Below, one piece after another: positions 53,267-62,875 of a stretch of 64,000 nucleotides of DNA. Positions within the stretch are counted from its first letter, which is position 1. Every line of letters starts with the position of its first letter. Origin of the DNA: a virus; IMG/VR virus record IMGVR_UViG_3300005826_000294, positions 62,001-126,000 of that record; one strand, given 5' to 3'. Below the pieces are notes generated by a model. That model saw nothing but the letters and a program-made list of their open reading frames with translations, had not been told where the DNA came from and made no database searches. A program made the position numbers and the translations under genes.

Positions 53267-56200
53267 TTATCGCTCCTCTATATTAACAGAAATTGTTCCC
53301 GGAGCAATATATTCATTACCCTCGGCAGAAATACTTTCCTTCGTACCAGAAATATTTGCTTTATTAAATCTTGTAACTCTAACTCTATCTACACCAGCAA
53401 CATTATAGATATTACTTACTATATCTGAAGCATCTAATGTTGTCCCAAGTTCCTCTGAATTTAATATAGAACTAATATTATCAGCAACATCCTGTTTAAC
53501 AGTTTCTTCTTTATCTTTAAAAGATGTATCTATTACTACATATACGGTTACATCAATTTTTATCTCAGTAGCAGATTTTACTAAAACATCTGCTGTAATT
53601 GGTCTAGAATCTTCAATTGCCTCTGTAGAATCAACAATAAGTTTATTATATTCATAATTAACAGTTATTCTTTCACCCTCTTTTGGAGCAGTATAAGTAT
53701 AATCTACAGAATATGTAGAACTTAATGCTGGTTGATTTAAACTATCAATAGTTATATTACCCTGAATATTTCCTATTGAATCTTGAAAACCAGATATTCT
53801 GTTAATAGAATATATATTTCCAAATCGTTTTTCTGTAATTCCTACACCATTTTTAGAGAAAAATAAATCTTCTGTATCAAATTGCTGGGCATAATAAAAA
53901 ACAACTCTTAATTGTGTCCCTGTACTAATAGGATTTGATGTATTTATTGAAGTATCTGACAAACCAACTTCTGTTTTACTTAAAGATGTATTCTGTAAAG
54001 AATTTGCTTTATCCCATACATTATTATAGATAGAATAATTAGTTACATCATATGTTGTGTTAACAGATGATACTTCTTCAGTTACCGTTAATTCAATATT
54101 TTCAACTGATATTAAACGAGCTATATATATTGTTGATGGTAATGTTGCTGTATCAGAGAGACCTTTTGATCTTCTTATTAATATTGCTAAATCTAATTCA
54201 TCATTAGCAGTAGCAGTATAAATTCCAGTTATTTTATTTATTGTAGTCCCAGAGATACGTAATAACCCAGAAGTTGATAAACCACCTATATTGACTTGAA
54301 GTCTAGATGGAGATCTTCTCTTATTAGAAATAATTGTTGTTCCAGAAAATTCGTTTTGGACTGGTTGGTAACCATCTATATTTTGAAAACTATTTAAATT
54401 ATTTGTAGAAATAGGAAGCTCAGTTATATCAGTTTTCGGGATTAAATTAAAAAAATCAGCAACATAATTTACTCTAACGCTTGTGCCTGTTGTGGTCCCA
54501 GCATCAGAAGGAAGAGTTATTTGATTATTTAAAACAGTTCCAGATCCATAACTATCACTAGTAAATACATCATTTAAACTATAAATAACATTAACATTAT
54601 CTCCAACTTCAGCCAAAGTATCTGATGGAAGAGTAATTGTTTTATTAGAAATACTACCATTATTTAAATAAGTATTATATACTTCTGGAGAACCAGAAAT
54701 GCTAATATCTTTTATACTATGTAAATTATTAGTATTTGATGAAGTTACAACAGATTTTCCAGCAATAACACTACTAGTTTCTGATTTATATGTATTAACC
54801 GATAAAACTCTACTAATTGGAAAATCAGTAGTAATATTCATATTTTCATAGGCATCTACTAAAACTGTTTTAATTTCATCTCTTATATAATTAGAAAAAC
54901 CCCATTCAATTGAATCTTGAGCTTCATTAAGAGGATCTATTGGATTTAAATTATCTAAATCTATATGTGGATCAAAACTATAAATCCAGGTATAATCAAC
55001 TTGTAGAATATCGCTAGATGTTGGCAAAGTTCTTCCACTTATTTGTATTCTTCCTGTTGTATTTATACTTCCAGAATCATCAGGAGTTTGATCTTCAATA
55101 ACATATCTTTCACCTGTTGTTAAATTAAAAACTCTACTAACGGTCCTAACAGGATAATGTTTAAGTTGAATAAAGTTTCTTGAACTTGAAACAGAAGATT
55201 TTTCATTTGTTATTTGAATATCTTGTTTAACTGCCTCTATTGTTAAAATATCTGTAAATCCTAGGCCATCTATACTATTAGAACCTGTTTTAGTATTTGA
55301 TTCTCCTTGAAGCTGAATTTTATTATCTGTCCAACCTAATTTATCTAATCCAAATGGACTACCTGACGCTTCTCCTGTATCTTTAATAAGTTTAAAATTA
55401 CCTTGTAAATTACCTGTTTCATCTAAATATTGTTCAACAAAATTAGGCCCAGACAAACTTCCACTAACAGAAACCAAAGAAGAAACAGGTTGTTCTGGAA
55501 TTTGTGCTCCTTGTGATAATACAGCAACTCTTCTAGAATTTATAGTTAAAGAAGTGCTTGGAGTTAAACTACTTTGCCCTAAAACATAATTATTTAAAGA
55601 ATCAGTTGGATCATCTTTACCACTTTGATCATTAAAAATAAAACTATCCGTTCCAGATTGGGCATTTGTTCCCATAACATATATATCTACTCTTCCACCT
55701 GTTCCAGGTTCTGAAACAATTTTATTTCCATCATTATCATATCCAACAATGGTCCCATCTCTAACCATTAATGGATCACCTGGTTCTACAACAAGGGCAT
55801 CAATAGCATCAGATAAACTTAATATTGTGCTTCTATATGCTACTGATGTTCCTACATTAGCTCCAGCAAATGTAGCAAGAACTTTTGCTTTAAGTTCTGA
55901 ATCTAATTCTAAATCTGTTCCTCCCGTAAAAGATGTTAAATTTGTAACATTATTTACATCACTAGCACTTGTTGTAATTATTGAATATGATGCTATATTT
56001 CCAATTGACCCAGCACTTTGAGCTTCAACAGAAGCCTCAATCGCAAATTCATCATTAATATTAACAGTAGCAAGTTCTTGTCTCAATCTTGTTGCTGTAG
56101 CCCTTAAAGCATTAGATTGAGATGTATTTATAGATAAAGTAGATACTGTTAAAAATGGAATTCCATTTCTTGTTCTAACTATTGTTCCAGAAGGAATATT

Positions 56201-56503
56201 AAAATCATCATCAATAGATTTAAATGTAAATACAACAGTTCCTATTGATTTTGTCCCATTCTGTTTTATAACTCCAAAATTACTGGCGTAATTAACTAAA
56301 TCTTGACCAGAAATATTTAGGATAGATTGTAGACTAGATAATTCTTTAAGAGCTTCATATATGTCTGAAACTTGCAAAGCTTGAAGATCAATCATAAGAT
56401 CTCTCGCAACCGTTCCAGGTTTTGTGTCTAAACTTGGTTGTGTTAGATTTAGTTGTTGAAGCATATCTAAAACAATATTATTAAAACTTTTAAAAGTTAC
56501 CAT
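53267..56503 (-). CDS. Baseplate J-like protein (gp6-like)
   Basis: The N-terminal 260 residues of this 1078-residue protein follow the Baseplate_J pattern: DTKPGTVARDLM near 26-37, then IPSGTIVRTRNG near 99-110, AGSIGNIASYSI near 165-176, and TSFTGGTDLELDSELK near 193-208. Such proteins form the wedge ring of contractile tails. The remaining 800 residues are extra beta-rich domains, making the chain about three times as long as P2 gpJ. The end (VADNISSILNSEELG, VDRVRVTRFN) also fits the family's C-terminal fold. It is next to the gp25-like gene, as in many myoviruses. Confidence 0.88.
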   Translation of the reverse strand: MVTFKSFNNIVLDMLQQLNLTQPSLDTKPGTVARDLMIDLQALQVSDIYEALKELSSLQSILNISGQDLVNYASNFGVIKQNGTKSIGTVVFTFKSIDDDFNIPSGTIVRTRNGIPFLTVSTLSINTSQSNALRATATRLRQELATVNINDEFAIEASVEAQSAGSIGNIASYSIITTSASDVNNVTNLTSFTGGTDLELDSELKAKVLATFAGANVGTSVAYRSTILSLSDAIDALVVEPGDPLMVRDGTIVGYDNDGNKIVSEPGTGGRVDIYVMGTNAQSGTDSFIFNDQSGKDDPTDSLNNYVLGQSSLTPSTSLTINSRRVAVLSQGAQIPEQPVSSLVSVSGSLSGPNFVEQYLDETGNLQGNFKLIKDTGEASGSPFGLDKLGWTDNKIQLQGESNTKTGSNSIDGLGFTDILTIEAVKQDIQITNEKSSVSSSRNFIQLKHYPVRTVSRVFNLTTGERYVIEDQTPDDSGSINTTGRIQISGRTLPTSSDILQVDYTWIYSFDPHIDLDNLNPIDPLNEAQDSIEWGFSNYIRDEIKTVLVDAYENMNITTDFPISRVLSVNTYKSETSSVIAGKSVVTSSNTNNLHSIKDISISGSPEVYNTYLNNGSISNKTITLPSDTLAEVGDNVNVIYSLNDVFTSDSYGSGTVLNNQITLPSDAGTTTGTSVRVNYVADFFNLIPKTDITELPISTNNLNSFQNIDGYQPVQNEFSGTTIISNKRRSPSRLQVNIGGLSTSGLLRISGTTINKITGIYTATANDELDLAILIRRSKGLSDTATLPSTIYIARLISVENIELTVTEEVSSVNTTYDVTNYSIYNNVWDKANSLQNTSLSKTEVGLSDTSINTSNPISTGTQLRVVFYYAQQFDTEDLFFSKNGVGITEKRFGNIYSINRISGFQDSIGNIQGNITIDSLNQPALSSTYSVDYTYTAPKEGERITVNYEYNKLIVDSTEAIEDSRPITADVLVKSATEIKIDVTVYVVIDTSFKDKEETVKQDVADNISSILNSEELGTTLDASDIVSNIYNVAGVDRVRVTRFNKANISGTKESISAEGNEYIAPGTISVNIEER

Positions 56504-56504
56504 A

Positions 56505-56936
56505 TTAAGCCACCCTCAAAGTGAAAGTATCTTCCAGTATTGTTAATTTTCTGGTCAAAACAGATATTTTTATTTCATATAGTCTTGGGTCTTCATTGTT
56601 TCGTAGAACAGAAACCCCTCTAATAGATGCTATTGCTTCTCCAGCCGATATATATTGAGTTCTTCCTTGTACTTTTTGTAATGCTACTAAATTATTTAGA
56701 GCTGTTTGTACAGATCTCGCTACTTCGGTTTCTAATTGAGTAGGATCAAGTAGATTACCAATAATACGAGTTCCAAGACTACTACCATACCAACGAAAAA
56801 TTTTATTAGAACCTGCGGATGTTAATATGATTTTAAGAATATCTTGAACAAGTTTTTCATTATCATGAACTGTTTGTAATGTTCCATCAGGATTTATTCC
56901 CAGATCATTATTGACGATTTTTAAGTCATAAGACAT
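56505..56936 (-). CDS. gp25-like baseplate wedge protein
   Basis: The 143-residue protein from the TAATG-coupled ATG (56934-56936, AAGGAG upstream) has the GPW/gp25 layout: an N-terminal Asp-Asn-containing lead (IVNNDLG), TVHDNEKLVQDILKIILT (about 23-40), IFRWYGSSLGTRIIG and a C-terminal beta part. gp25 proteins start assembly of the sheath on the baseplate. A longer upstream frame has no ribosome site. The gene is between Baseplate-J and a structural gene, which agrees with the call. Confidence 0.87.
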   Translation of the reverse strand: MSYDLKIVNNDLGINPDGTLQTVHDNEKLVQDILKIILTSAGSNKIFRWYGSSLGTRIIGNLLDPTQLETEVARSVQTALNNLVALQKVQGRTQYISAGEAIASIRGVSVLRNNEDPRLYEIKISVLTRKLTILEDTFTLRVA

Positions 56937-58600
56937 TATGTCTCCTTTGTTGAAACCGCACATCGCGGTGGAGTAGAAGATTTATCATCGGAAGATCTTA
57001 TAGATCTTGCCTGTTTCCCTTGATTTTTTCTATTTTGAGTAGCATCAACTTCAATTTGAAATAAAGAAAAAAGTTGCTCAATAACTATTTCTAAATCTTG
57101 TATAGCAATCATAGCATTAGAAGCTTCTGGTTTTACATCTTTAATAATAGTTTTCAATACCTTATCAGTCTTCATTAAATCAATTGTGTATTTATCTAAT
57201 AAATTTAAAAGAGTTTCTCTTTTTACTATAAATAAAGAGGCAATGGTGATTACTATATCTGGTAAAGAAAGACCAGAAAATTCTCCCGTCATAAGATCCA
57301 ATTCAAGACGAATTCTTTCTAAATTATTAATGTTCTTTTTAGATTGAGCAATTATACTATCTCTATCTTCTATGTTTTTTTGTAAATTATATCTTATTAA
57401 CATATTGAATGGATTTTGTAAAGCACTTGGAGTTATATTTCTTGTACTACTCTTTTTTGGATCCGTTTTTTCATTTTCATCCGTAGGTAATAATGAAATT
57501 AAAGCTTCTTCTAACGCAATAACAGAATTTAATTTTTTTAATTTTTCTCCTTCTTCCGTTCCATCCAAAACAGTAGAAATTTCTATTCTTTTTCCAAACA
57601 TACTAGCACGAGAAGAACTTGTTTTAATAGCAATAACAGGACTTATTTTTCTTAAAAGTCTTACTCTTTGTTCATTAATTTTAACCCATTTTCTCGCTAA
57701 ATTTTTAATAGCATATAGAAATTTGATAATTATAAATTGCTCTAATCTATTTGTTTGTGTAAATAAAAAATCACCAGAAAATATTTCGTTAAATTGTGTT
57801 TCTCCAATAAAATATTTTATAGATGATGTGATATCTTCTTCTGTTTTATTTTCTTCATCTGTCTGAGAATTCCCATATTCTACAAATCTTATTCTAATTA
57901 CTTGTTCTAAAAATGGTTTTCTTAATATAGTTTCTCCATCAATTCTTCTTTCTTTAACTGAAAGAGTAAATGGTCTTGCTATTTGATTTCTTAAAGGTAA
58001 AACTCTATGAAAACTTGGAATTAATGGAAATAATTGCTTAAAAATAATACGGATATTTTCCGTATCTGGCCCATTTCCTGGATAAGCTCTCGGGATAAAT
58101 GCTTCTGTTTTTCCTAACGATTCAGATGGAATATTTGCCTTAACATCAGCAGGACTACAAATAGCGAGACCCATACGCTCATTCATATTTTGTTTTCCAA
58201 TTTCTTCATTAATTTTCTTTAATTCTGATTTTCTTTTCTCTAAAATTTCTGCTACATTCCCCTCTAAATCTTTTCCCGATGGACTAACAGTAGCATAAAT
58301 TTGTTTTTTATTATCTACTATTTCTTTATTAGCCAATGTACTATTCACACTAGCTCCAAATCCAGAATTGAGAAATTTAACATCATCTTTTTTATTACTT
58401 TCTTTGTCAGAGATAATAACAAAATAAGGTAACCCAATTAATCTAAAAAAAGCATCAATACGAGTTTCAGTTGGAGTTTTATAAGTATCTCCAGTTTTAT
58501 CATCAATTAATTCATCAAACGAACGAACATTTTCAATTTCATTCATTATGCTTTTAGCAAACCCAATAATATCAAATTCTTTTTCAGAAATATCCGCCAT
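56936..58600 (-). CDS. Virion-associated protein of unknown function, 554 aa
   Basis: I do not recognise a family. The sequence is charged and mostly helical, with a likely coiled-coil region near 110-140 (AEILEKRKSELKKINEEI) and another near 420-450. An Arg/Ser-rich, disordered tail (KQARSIRSSDDKSST) ends it. It has no signal peptide or clear membrane segment. Being between gp25-like and hub-side genes with TAATG and overlap junctions, it is probably a baseplate or tail-assembly component. Confidence 0.6.
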   Translation of the reverse strand: MADISEKEFDIIGFAKSIMNEIENVRSFDELIDDKTGDTYKTPTETRIDAFFRLIGLPYFVIISDKESNKKDDVKFLNSGFGASVNSTLANKEIVDNKKQIYATVSPSGKDLEGNVAEILEKRKSELKKINEEIGKQNMNERMGLAICSPADVKANIPSESLGKTEAFIPRAYPGNGPDTENIRIIFKQLFPLIPSFHRVLPLRNQIARPFTLSVKERRIDGETILRKPFLEQVIRIRFVEYGNSQTDEENKTEEDITSSIKYFIGETQFNEIFSGDFLFTQTNRLEQFIIIKFLYAIKNLARKWVKINEQRVRLLRKISPVIAIKTSSSRASMFGKRIEISTVLDGTEEGEKLKKLNSVIALEEALISLLPTDENEKTDPKKSSTRNITPSALQNPFNMLIRYNLQKNIEDRDSIIAQSKKNINNLERIRLELDLMTGEFSGLSLPDIVITIASLFIVKRETLLNLLDKYTIDLMKTDKVLKTIIKDVKPEASNAMIAIQDLEIVIEQLFSLFQIEVDATQNRKNQGKQARSIRSSDDKSSTPPRCAVSTKET

Positions 58601-60609
58601 TATTTACTCCGACCTACTGGTTCTGTTGATACTTCTCCAGTTATAGCTAATGACCTACGTCTTGCCTCTTCAGAAGTTATAAATTCAACCGAAACTTCTT
58701 TAGGAATAAGATTATTACCATTAAAATATGATATATATCTTCCTCCAATTTTAGCCTTAATATTTGCTATACCTGGTGTAAAACTAGTTATTGTAGAAAT
58801 ATATTGTCCTGTAGTATTGTTTTCTATAACTTCCCCAACGGACCCAAAATTTGTTTCAAAATCAATTTCAACAATACCAGGAGGAACAGTTACACCAAGT
58901 AATCCTCCATTTCTATCATATGGTATTGCTTGAATATTAGCATCTAATCCAATTATTTGAATTCTTGGTTCAACATCAAATTCGGATGTCTCAGGATCTA
59001 CAAGAACAGGATATATTTCTTTCGCATAATCTATAGCATCATTTTTAAAACCATTAAGTTGATCTGATACACAATCATAAAGTCCAGTTATTTCAGTAGC
59101 AATTGTTTGATAATTATTTAAAACATATTCTGTATCAACATCAATTGGTGCTACTTTTCCTATACATTCACTAATATTATTAACCAAACTATCAAAATCT
59201 GGTAAGTCAGGAAGAGTAGCTTCCATATCAGGAAATCTATTAACTAATGCTTCTCTTGTTGCTTTAACAGCAGGATGACAACCTACATTTATTAAACCAT
59301 GACGCAATAATTCTTCATGGTTAATTTCAAGTTCAAAATTTAAATTATTAGTTATAGAAGGAACCGAAGGTTCAAGCTTCCACCTAAGATGTTCAGATGG
59401 AGCACCATAACTCCATACATCAGACGATCTTTTAAATAAAACATTATATCCATCATAATAATTTTGTATCTTCCAAGATCCACCATTTATTTGAGATTGA
59501 CTAATTCCTCTTATATCCGACATAGTTACATAACTTCCAACACTACTGGACGTAAATGTTTCTGTTTTTGTATTAAATCTCGCTTCAAGAGGATCAGTTA
59601 ATGGAACATTATTAATATCAGTGCTAGAAAGGTAACCATCCGAAATATATTCTGGCGGAAGTTGATATAATGTAGAATATCCGCTTGAATCAACAGAAGT
59701 TACAACATATTTTTGAACAGCACCACTAGATTGAGTAATATTCAAAATATATGGGACATCTTCTTCATTTTTTACTTCAGCATAATCTAACCCTCTTGGA
59801 AAAAAGTTTCTCATTTGTATAAAATCTAATTTATGAGATGAAGAATAAAATAGAATTTGAAAACTAAATCCATTAGAACCAAATAAAATTACAAATTGTC
59901 CATCTGTCCCAGAAAAACTTGTTTGTTGTAATATTTCAGGACAAATTTCATCTCCACCACATTCAGAACAACTTCCTCCAGAACCTCCGCAAGGAATTCC
60001 TATACCTGCCGACAAAAGAGCTTTAACCATAACCCATATTCCATTTAACACAGCAAGAATTCCAAGAATATTATATAATTCTTTTATTAGAGCTGCCAAT
60101 TTAAAACCTACTGCTTCTACAGCATCTTGATTATCATCATTAAAAGCATCAATAAGATCCTGAATATTTTGAATAATATCTAAAATAATTGGAAGTAATA
60201 CTTCAAGAATATATTCTACTATTGCTAGAATAATTTTAACCAAACATATAATAATTGCGGGTAAAGCAAATTGAGGGAAAATTAAAATAAAATCAGGAAT
60301 ACATGTTCCAAAAAGTCTAATTATAGCAAAAATAATACAAAATGGATTAACAAGACAACATAATACATCAATAATACAAGCAACCATTTTAAGAACAACG
60401 GTCACTACTCCATATGCTGACGTGAAAGTGCTAAGAATTCTCGTATGATCAGCAATAATATCCCCTAAATCTATTGTAGCACTAGGAAGAGAAGATGGTC
60501 GTATCTGTGCCCCTGCGGGACAAGTACATTTCAATTGATCAAGTTGTTCCGAATATGTTTTCGGTTGCTCTTCTTTTTGAAAATTATTTCTATTAGGATC
60601 TGTTGCCAT
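58600..60609 (-). CDS. Cys-rich protein with hydrophobic helices and C-terminal Ig-like domain
   Basis: The 669-residue protein is unusual for a baseplate operon. Residues about 62-150 and 170-205 are strongly hydrophobic, long enough for several membrane-spanning helices. Cysteines cluster around them (C78, C84, C85, C91, C103, C122) and in CxxC-like pairs (C207, C214, C217, C223). After a middle part of unknown fold, residues about 560-650 resemble a bacterial Ig-like domain (IQAIPYDRNGG, VTVPPGIVEIDFETNFG). It could be a tail component that enters the host envelope, or an assembly factor. Confidence 0.6.
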   Translation of the reverse strand: MATDPNRNNFQKEEQPKTYSEQLDQLKCTCPAGAQIRPSSLPSATIDLGDIIADHTRILSTFTSAYGVVTVVLKMVACIIDVLCCLVNPFCIIFAIIRLFGTCIPDFILIFPQFALPAIIICLVKIILAIVEYILEVLLPIILDIIQNIQDLIDAFNDDNQDAVEAVGFKLAALIKELYNILGILAVLNGIWVMVKALLSAGIGIPCGGSGGSCSECGGDEICPEILQQTSFSGTDGQFVILFGSNGFSFQILFYSSSHKLDFIQMRNFFPRGLDYAEVKNEEDVPYILNITQSSGAVQKYVVTSVDSSGYSTLYQLPPEYISDGYLSSTDINNVPLTDPLEARFNTKTETFTSSSVGSYVTMSDIRGISQSQINGGSWKIQNYYDGYNVLFKRSSDVWSYGAPSEHLRWKLEPSVPSITNNLNFELEINHEELLRHGLINVGCHPAVKATREALVNRFPDMEATLPDLPDFDSLVNNISECIGKVAPIDVDTEYVLNNYQTIATEITGLYDCVSDQLNGFKNDAIDYAKEIYPVLVDPETSEFDVEPRIQIIGLDANIQAIPYDRNGGLLGVTVPPGIVEIDFETNFGSVGEVIENNTTGQYISTITSFTPGIANIKAKIGGRYISYFNGNNLIPKEVSVEFITSEEARRRSLAITGEVSTEPVGRSK

Positions 60610-60619
60610 ACCTTCTCCG

Positions 60620-62875
60620 TTATTTTATTAACCTAGCAGTTCTTGCGAAATATTTAGGATTTTCTTTATAGATTTGAACTTTTGGAGCATCTAAAGTAAT
60701 TAAACTTTTACTTGTAAAAGACATGTTTTTTTCACTAATTAAATCAAATCTTCCTGATGTTGTTAATGTTATTCCTGTTTCATCTATAATTAAATATGTA
60801 TCTTTTTCACTACTATCTGGTTCCGTTCCTTCTTCATTTGCTTTTCTTACTCTAATAATTAATTTTCCAGAACGAAATTGAGTTGGATCTAATTGTAAAA
60901 CTTCTTCTCTTGCCCCTGTTCCTTTTCCAACAAATCTTGTATCAACTTCATCATTATTAGATTTTCCAATATAATCAAATCCGCCAATTTCTAAAGCAAT
61001 TGTTCCATCTGCTTGTATTACAGCACTTCTTCCTGATCTATCTCTTCCTAATCTCCATACCAAAGCACCAGCAGTATCTAAAACCCAAGAAACTCTATCA
61101 ATTGTATTTGCACCAATAGACATTTCTAAACTTCCATCAAAATTAGCATTTATACTTCTTCCACCAGCATTTGGTTGGTTTTTTAATAATCCAGATTTAT
61201 TTTCTAATCTTGTAGCAGGAGATAAATCATTTTTTGGTATTGTAGGATTTATCTCTTTTGATATTGCTCTTAATCCTTCTTCAGTAGAGGTTGGCCCATC
61301 AAGATATATACTATTTGCTTTTGTATTGATATTTTCTTTAATTAAAGCCCAAGCCGTTTCTGTAATATCGTGAAAAGCTGTTCCAGCTTCAACATTTATT
61401 CCCATTAGTTCTTGAGAAGAATTTCTTCCATCATCTACCCAACTGGTTTTTTTACCAACCATTCTATTATCAGGAGGATTTCCAAGAACTTTTATACCTC
61501 CGGGACCAACTTGTTCAATAAAAACATCACGATTTTTTTTATTACGATATAACTTTTTTGTATCAACTTCTCTCTTACGACCTTTTGAGGTGGGGTTTCC
61601 ATCAGATGTAATATCCAAAACGCTTGAATTCTCATATCTTGTAAGCATAGGAACATTTCCAGTTTCAGAACTAGCGGGGATATTAATTTTAGTTAACCCT
61701 TCTTTATCAACATCAATAAACCATCTGCTTCTATCACGAGCATTATTTGCTACAGAATCCACTACCGCTAAATGATCTTTAAAAAGAGAAGGTTTTTTAC
61801 TATCTTGACTTTTACTATCAAATCTATATCCTTTTCTTACATTTATTTCCATATGATATGCTATTGTATGTCGTGCTTGTTCTAATGCATCTTCTAATAA
61901 TTTTTTATTATTATCTCCAACTGGAGTATCTAAAATTTTCCTATTAATATCAATAGTATTTCCAAATATATCAACTAACGTTCCACTCACAGTTTCTATA
62001 AGTTCATTTGGGACGGATAATGATAAACCCAAAACATTACTTCGTCTTTCACTACGATACTCTGAATTTACAACTGGAGGAACAGTACTATCTAATCTTT
62101 CATTTTCTTCTTTATATGTTCCAACAACATATTCTCTTCCATATTCATAAATAACTTGTCTATCTTCAACAAATGCTGGGTTTCTATATATTTTTCCTCC
62201 AGTTTGTCCTTTTACTGATTCACCAAGTCCTCCAGATATATATGTAACTTGTTTGCTTGGATCCCAACCAATTTCTTCTAATGATTGCTCAGATTCAAGT
62301 CTGGAAAGAAAATCTACAAAACTTTCTTCAACATCTTCTATTTTTACATCACGTCGAATAACACCAGAAGCCTTAATTCCATAAGGAGATATAGTATAAT
62401 CTACAGGTGAAGAATGTTTTATGGAACAACGAAAACTATCACTTCCTCCACCAATTATAATTCCTTCTCCAAATTCATTATCTAAAACAATTTCTTCTAA
62501 TTTATTACTATTATTTAATCTTATTTGAGATCCTGTTGGACCTTGTAATACAATCTCTCCCTGATCTAATGAAGGAAAACCCTGATCATCAAAATCAACT
62601 TCAGAAATAGATGCTAAATCATCACTATAATATGCGTTTGTTGGAAGAATAGCAACAGGGAAATATGTTTTAAAAGCCCCCATAGTTAAAACAATAACAG
62701 TTCCAATTTTTATTCCAACAAATATTCCAGAACCACCTTGATTTCCAAATGGATGCGGAATTGGGACTGTTGGCCCTGGATTATCATCATCTAACCATCT
62801 CGTATGCATTATACCATCAGCATAATTCACACTTGATACAACAGCTCTTCTTGAAACCGCAGATGAATATCTCAT
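60620..62875 (-). CDS. Baseplate spike/OB-fold protein (gpV/gp5-like)
   Basis: In the first 80 residues of the 751-residue protein a short beta-barrel is likely: VVSSVNYADGIMHTRWLD, then TVPIPHPFGN and VGIKIGTVIVLTM, which match the gp5/gpV OB-fold with the G(T/S)xVxV strand. The C-terminal part (about 550-751) has segments like GSLEMSIGANTIDR, SAVIQADGTIALEIGG and TYLIIDETGITL, typical of a triple-stranded beta-helix spike. The middle part is extended and unassigned. It lies next to the hub gene, which fits a membrane-piercing spike. Confidence 0.75.
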   Translation of the reverse strand: MRYSSAVSRRAVVSSVNYADGIMHTRWLDDDNPGPTVPIPHPFGNQGGSGIFVGIKIGTVIVLTMGAFKTYFPVAILPTNAYYSDDLASISEVDFDDQGFPSLDQGEIVLQGPTGSQIRLNNSNKLEEIVLDNEFGEGIIIGGGSDSFRCSIKHSSPVDYTISPYGIKASGVIRRDVKIEDVEESFVDFLSRLESEQSLEEIGWDPSKQVTYISGGLGESVKGQTGGKIYRNPAFVEDRQVIYEYGREYVVGTYKEENERLDSTVPPVVNSEYRSERRSNVLGLSLSVPNELIETVSGTLVDIFGNTIDINRKILDTPVGDNNKKLLEDALEQARHTIAYHMEINVRKGYRFDSKSQDSKKPSLFKDHLAVVDSVANNARDRSRWFIDVDKEGLTKINIPASSETGNVPMLTRYENSSVLDITSDGNPTSKGRKREVDTKKLYRNKKNRDVFIEQVGPGGIKVLGNPPDNRMVGKKTSWVDDGRNSSQELMGINVEAGTAFHDITETAWALIKENINTKANSIYLDGPTSTEEGLRAISKEINPTIPKNDLSPATRLENKSGLLKNQPNAGGRSINANFDGSLEMSIGANTIDRVSWVLDTAGALVWRLGRDRSGRSAVIQADGTIALEIGGFDYIGKSNNDEVDTRFVGKGTGAREEVLQLDPTQFRSGKLIIRVRKANEEGTEPDSSEKDTYLIIDETGITLTTSGRFDLISEKNMSFTSKSLITLDAPKVQIYKENPKYFARTARLIK

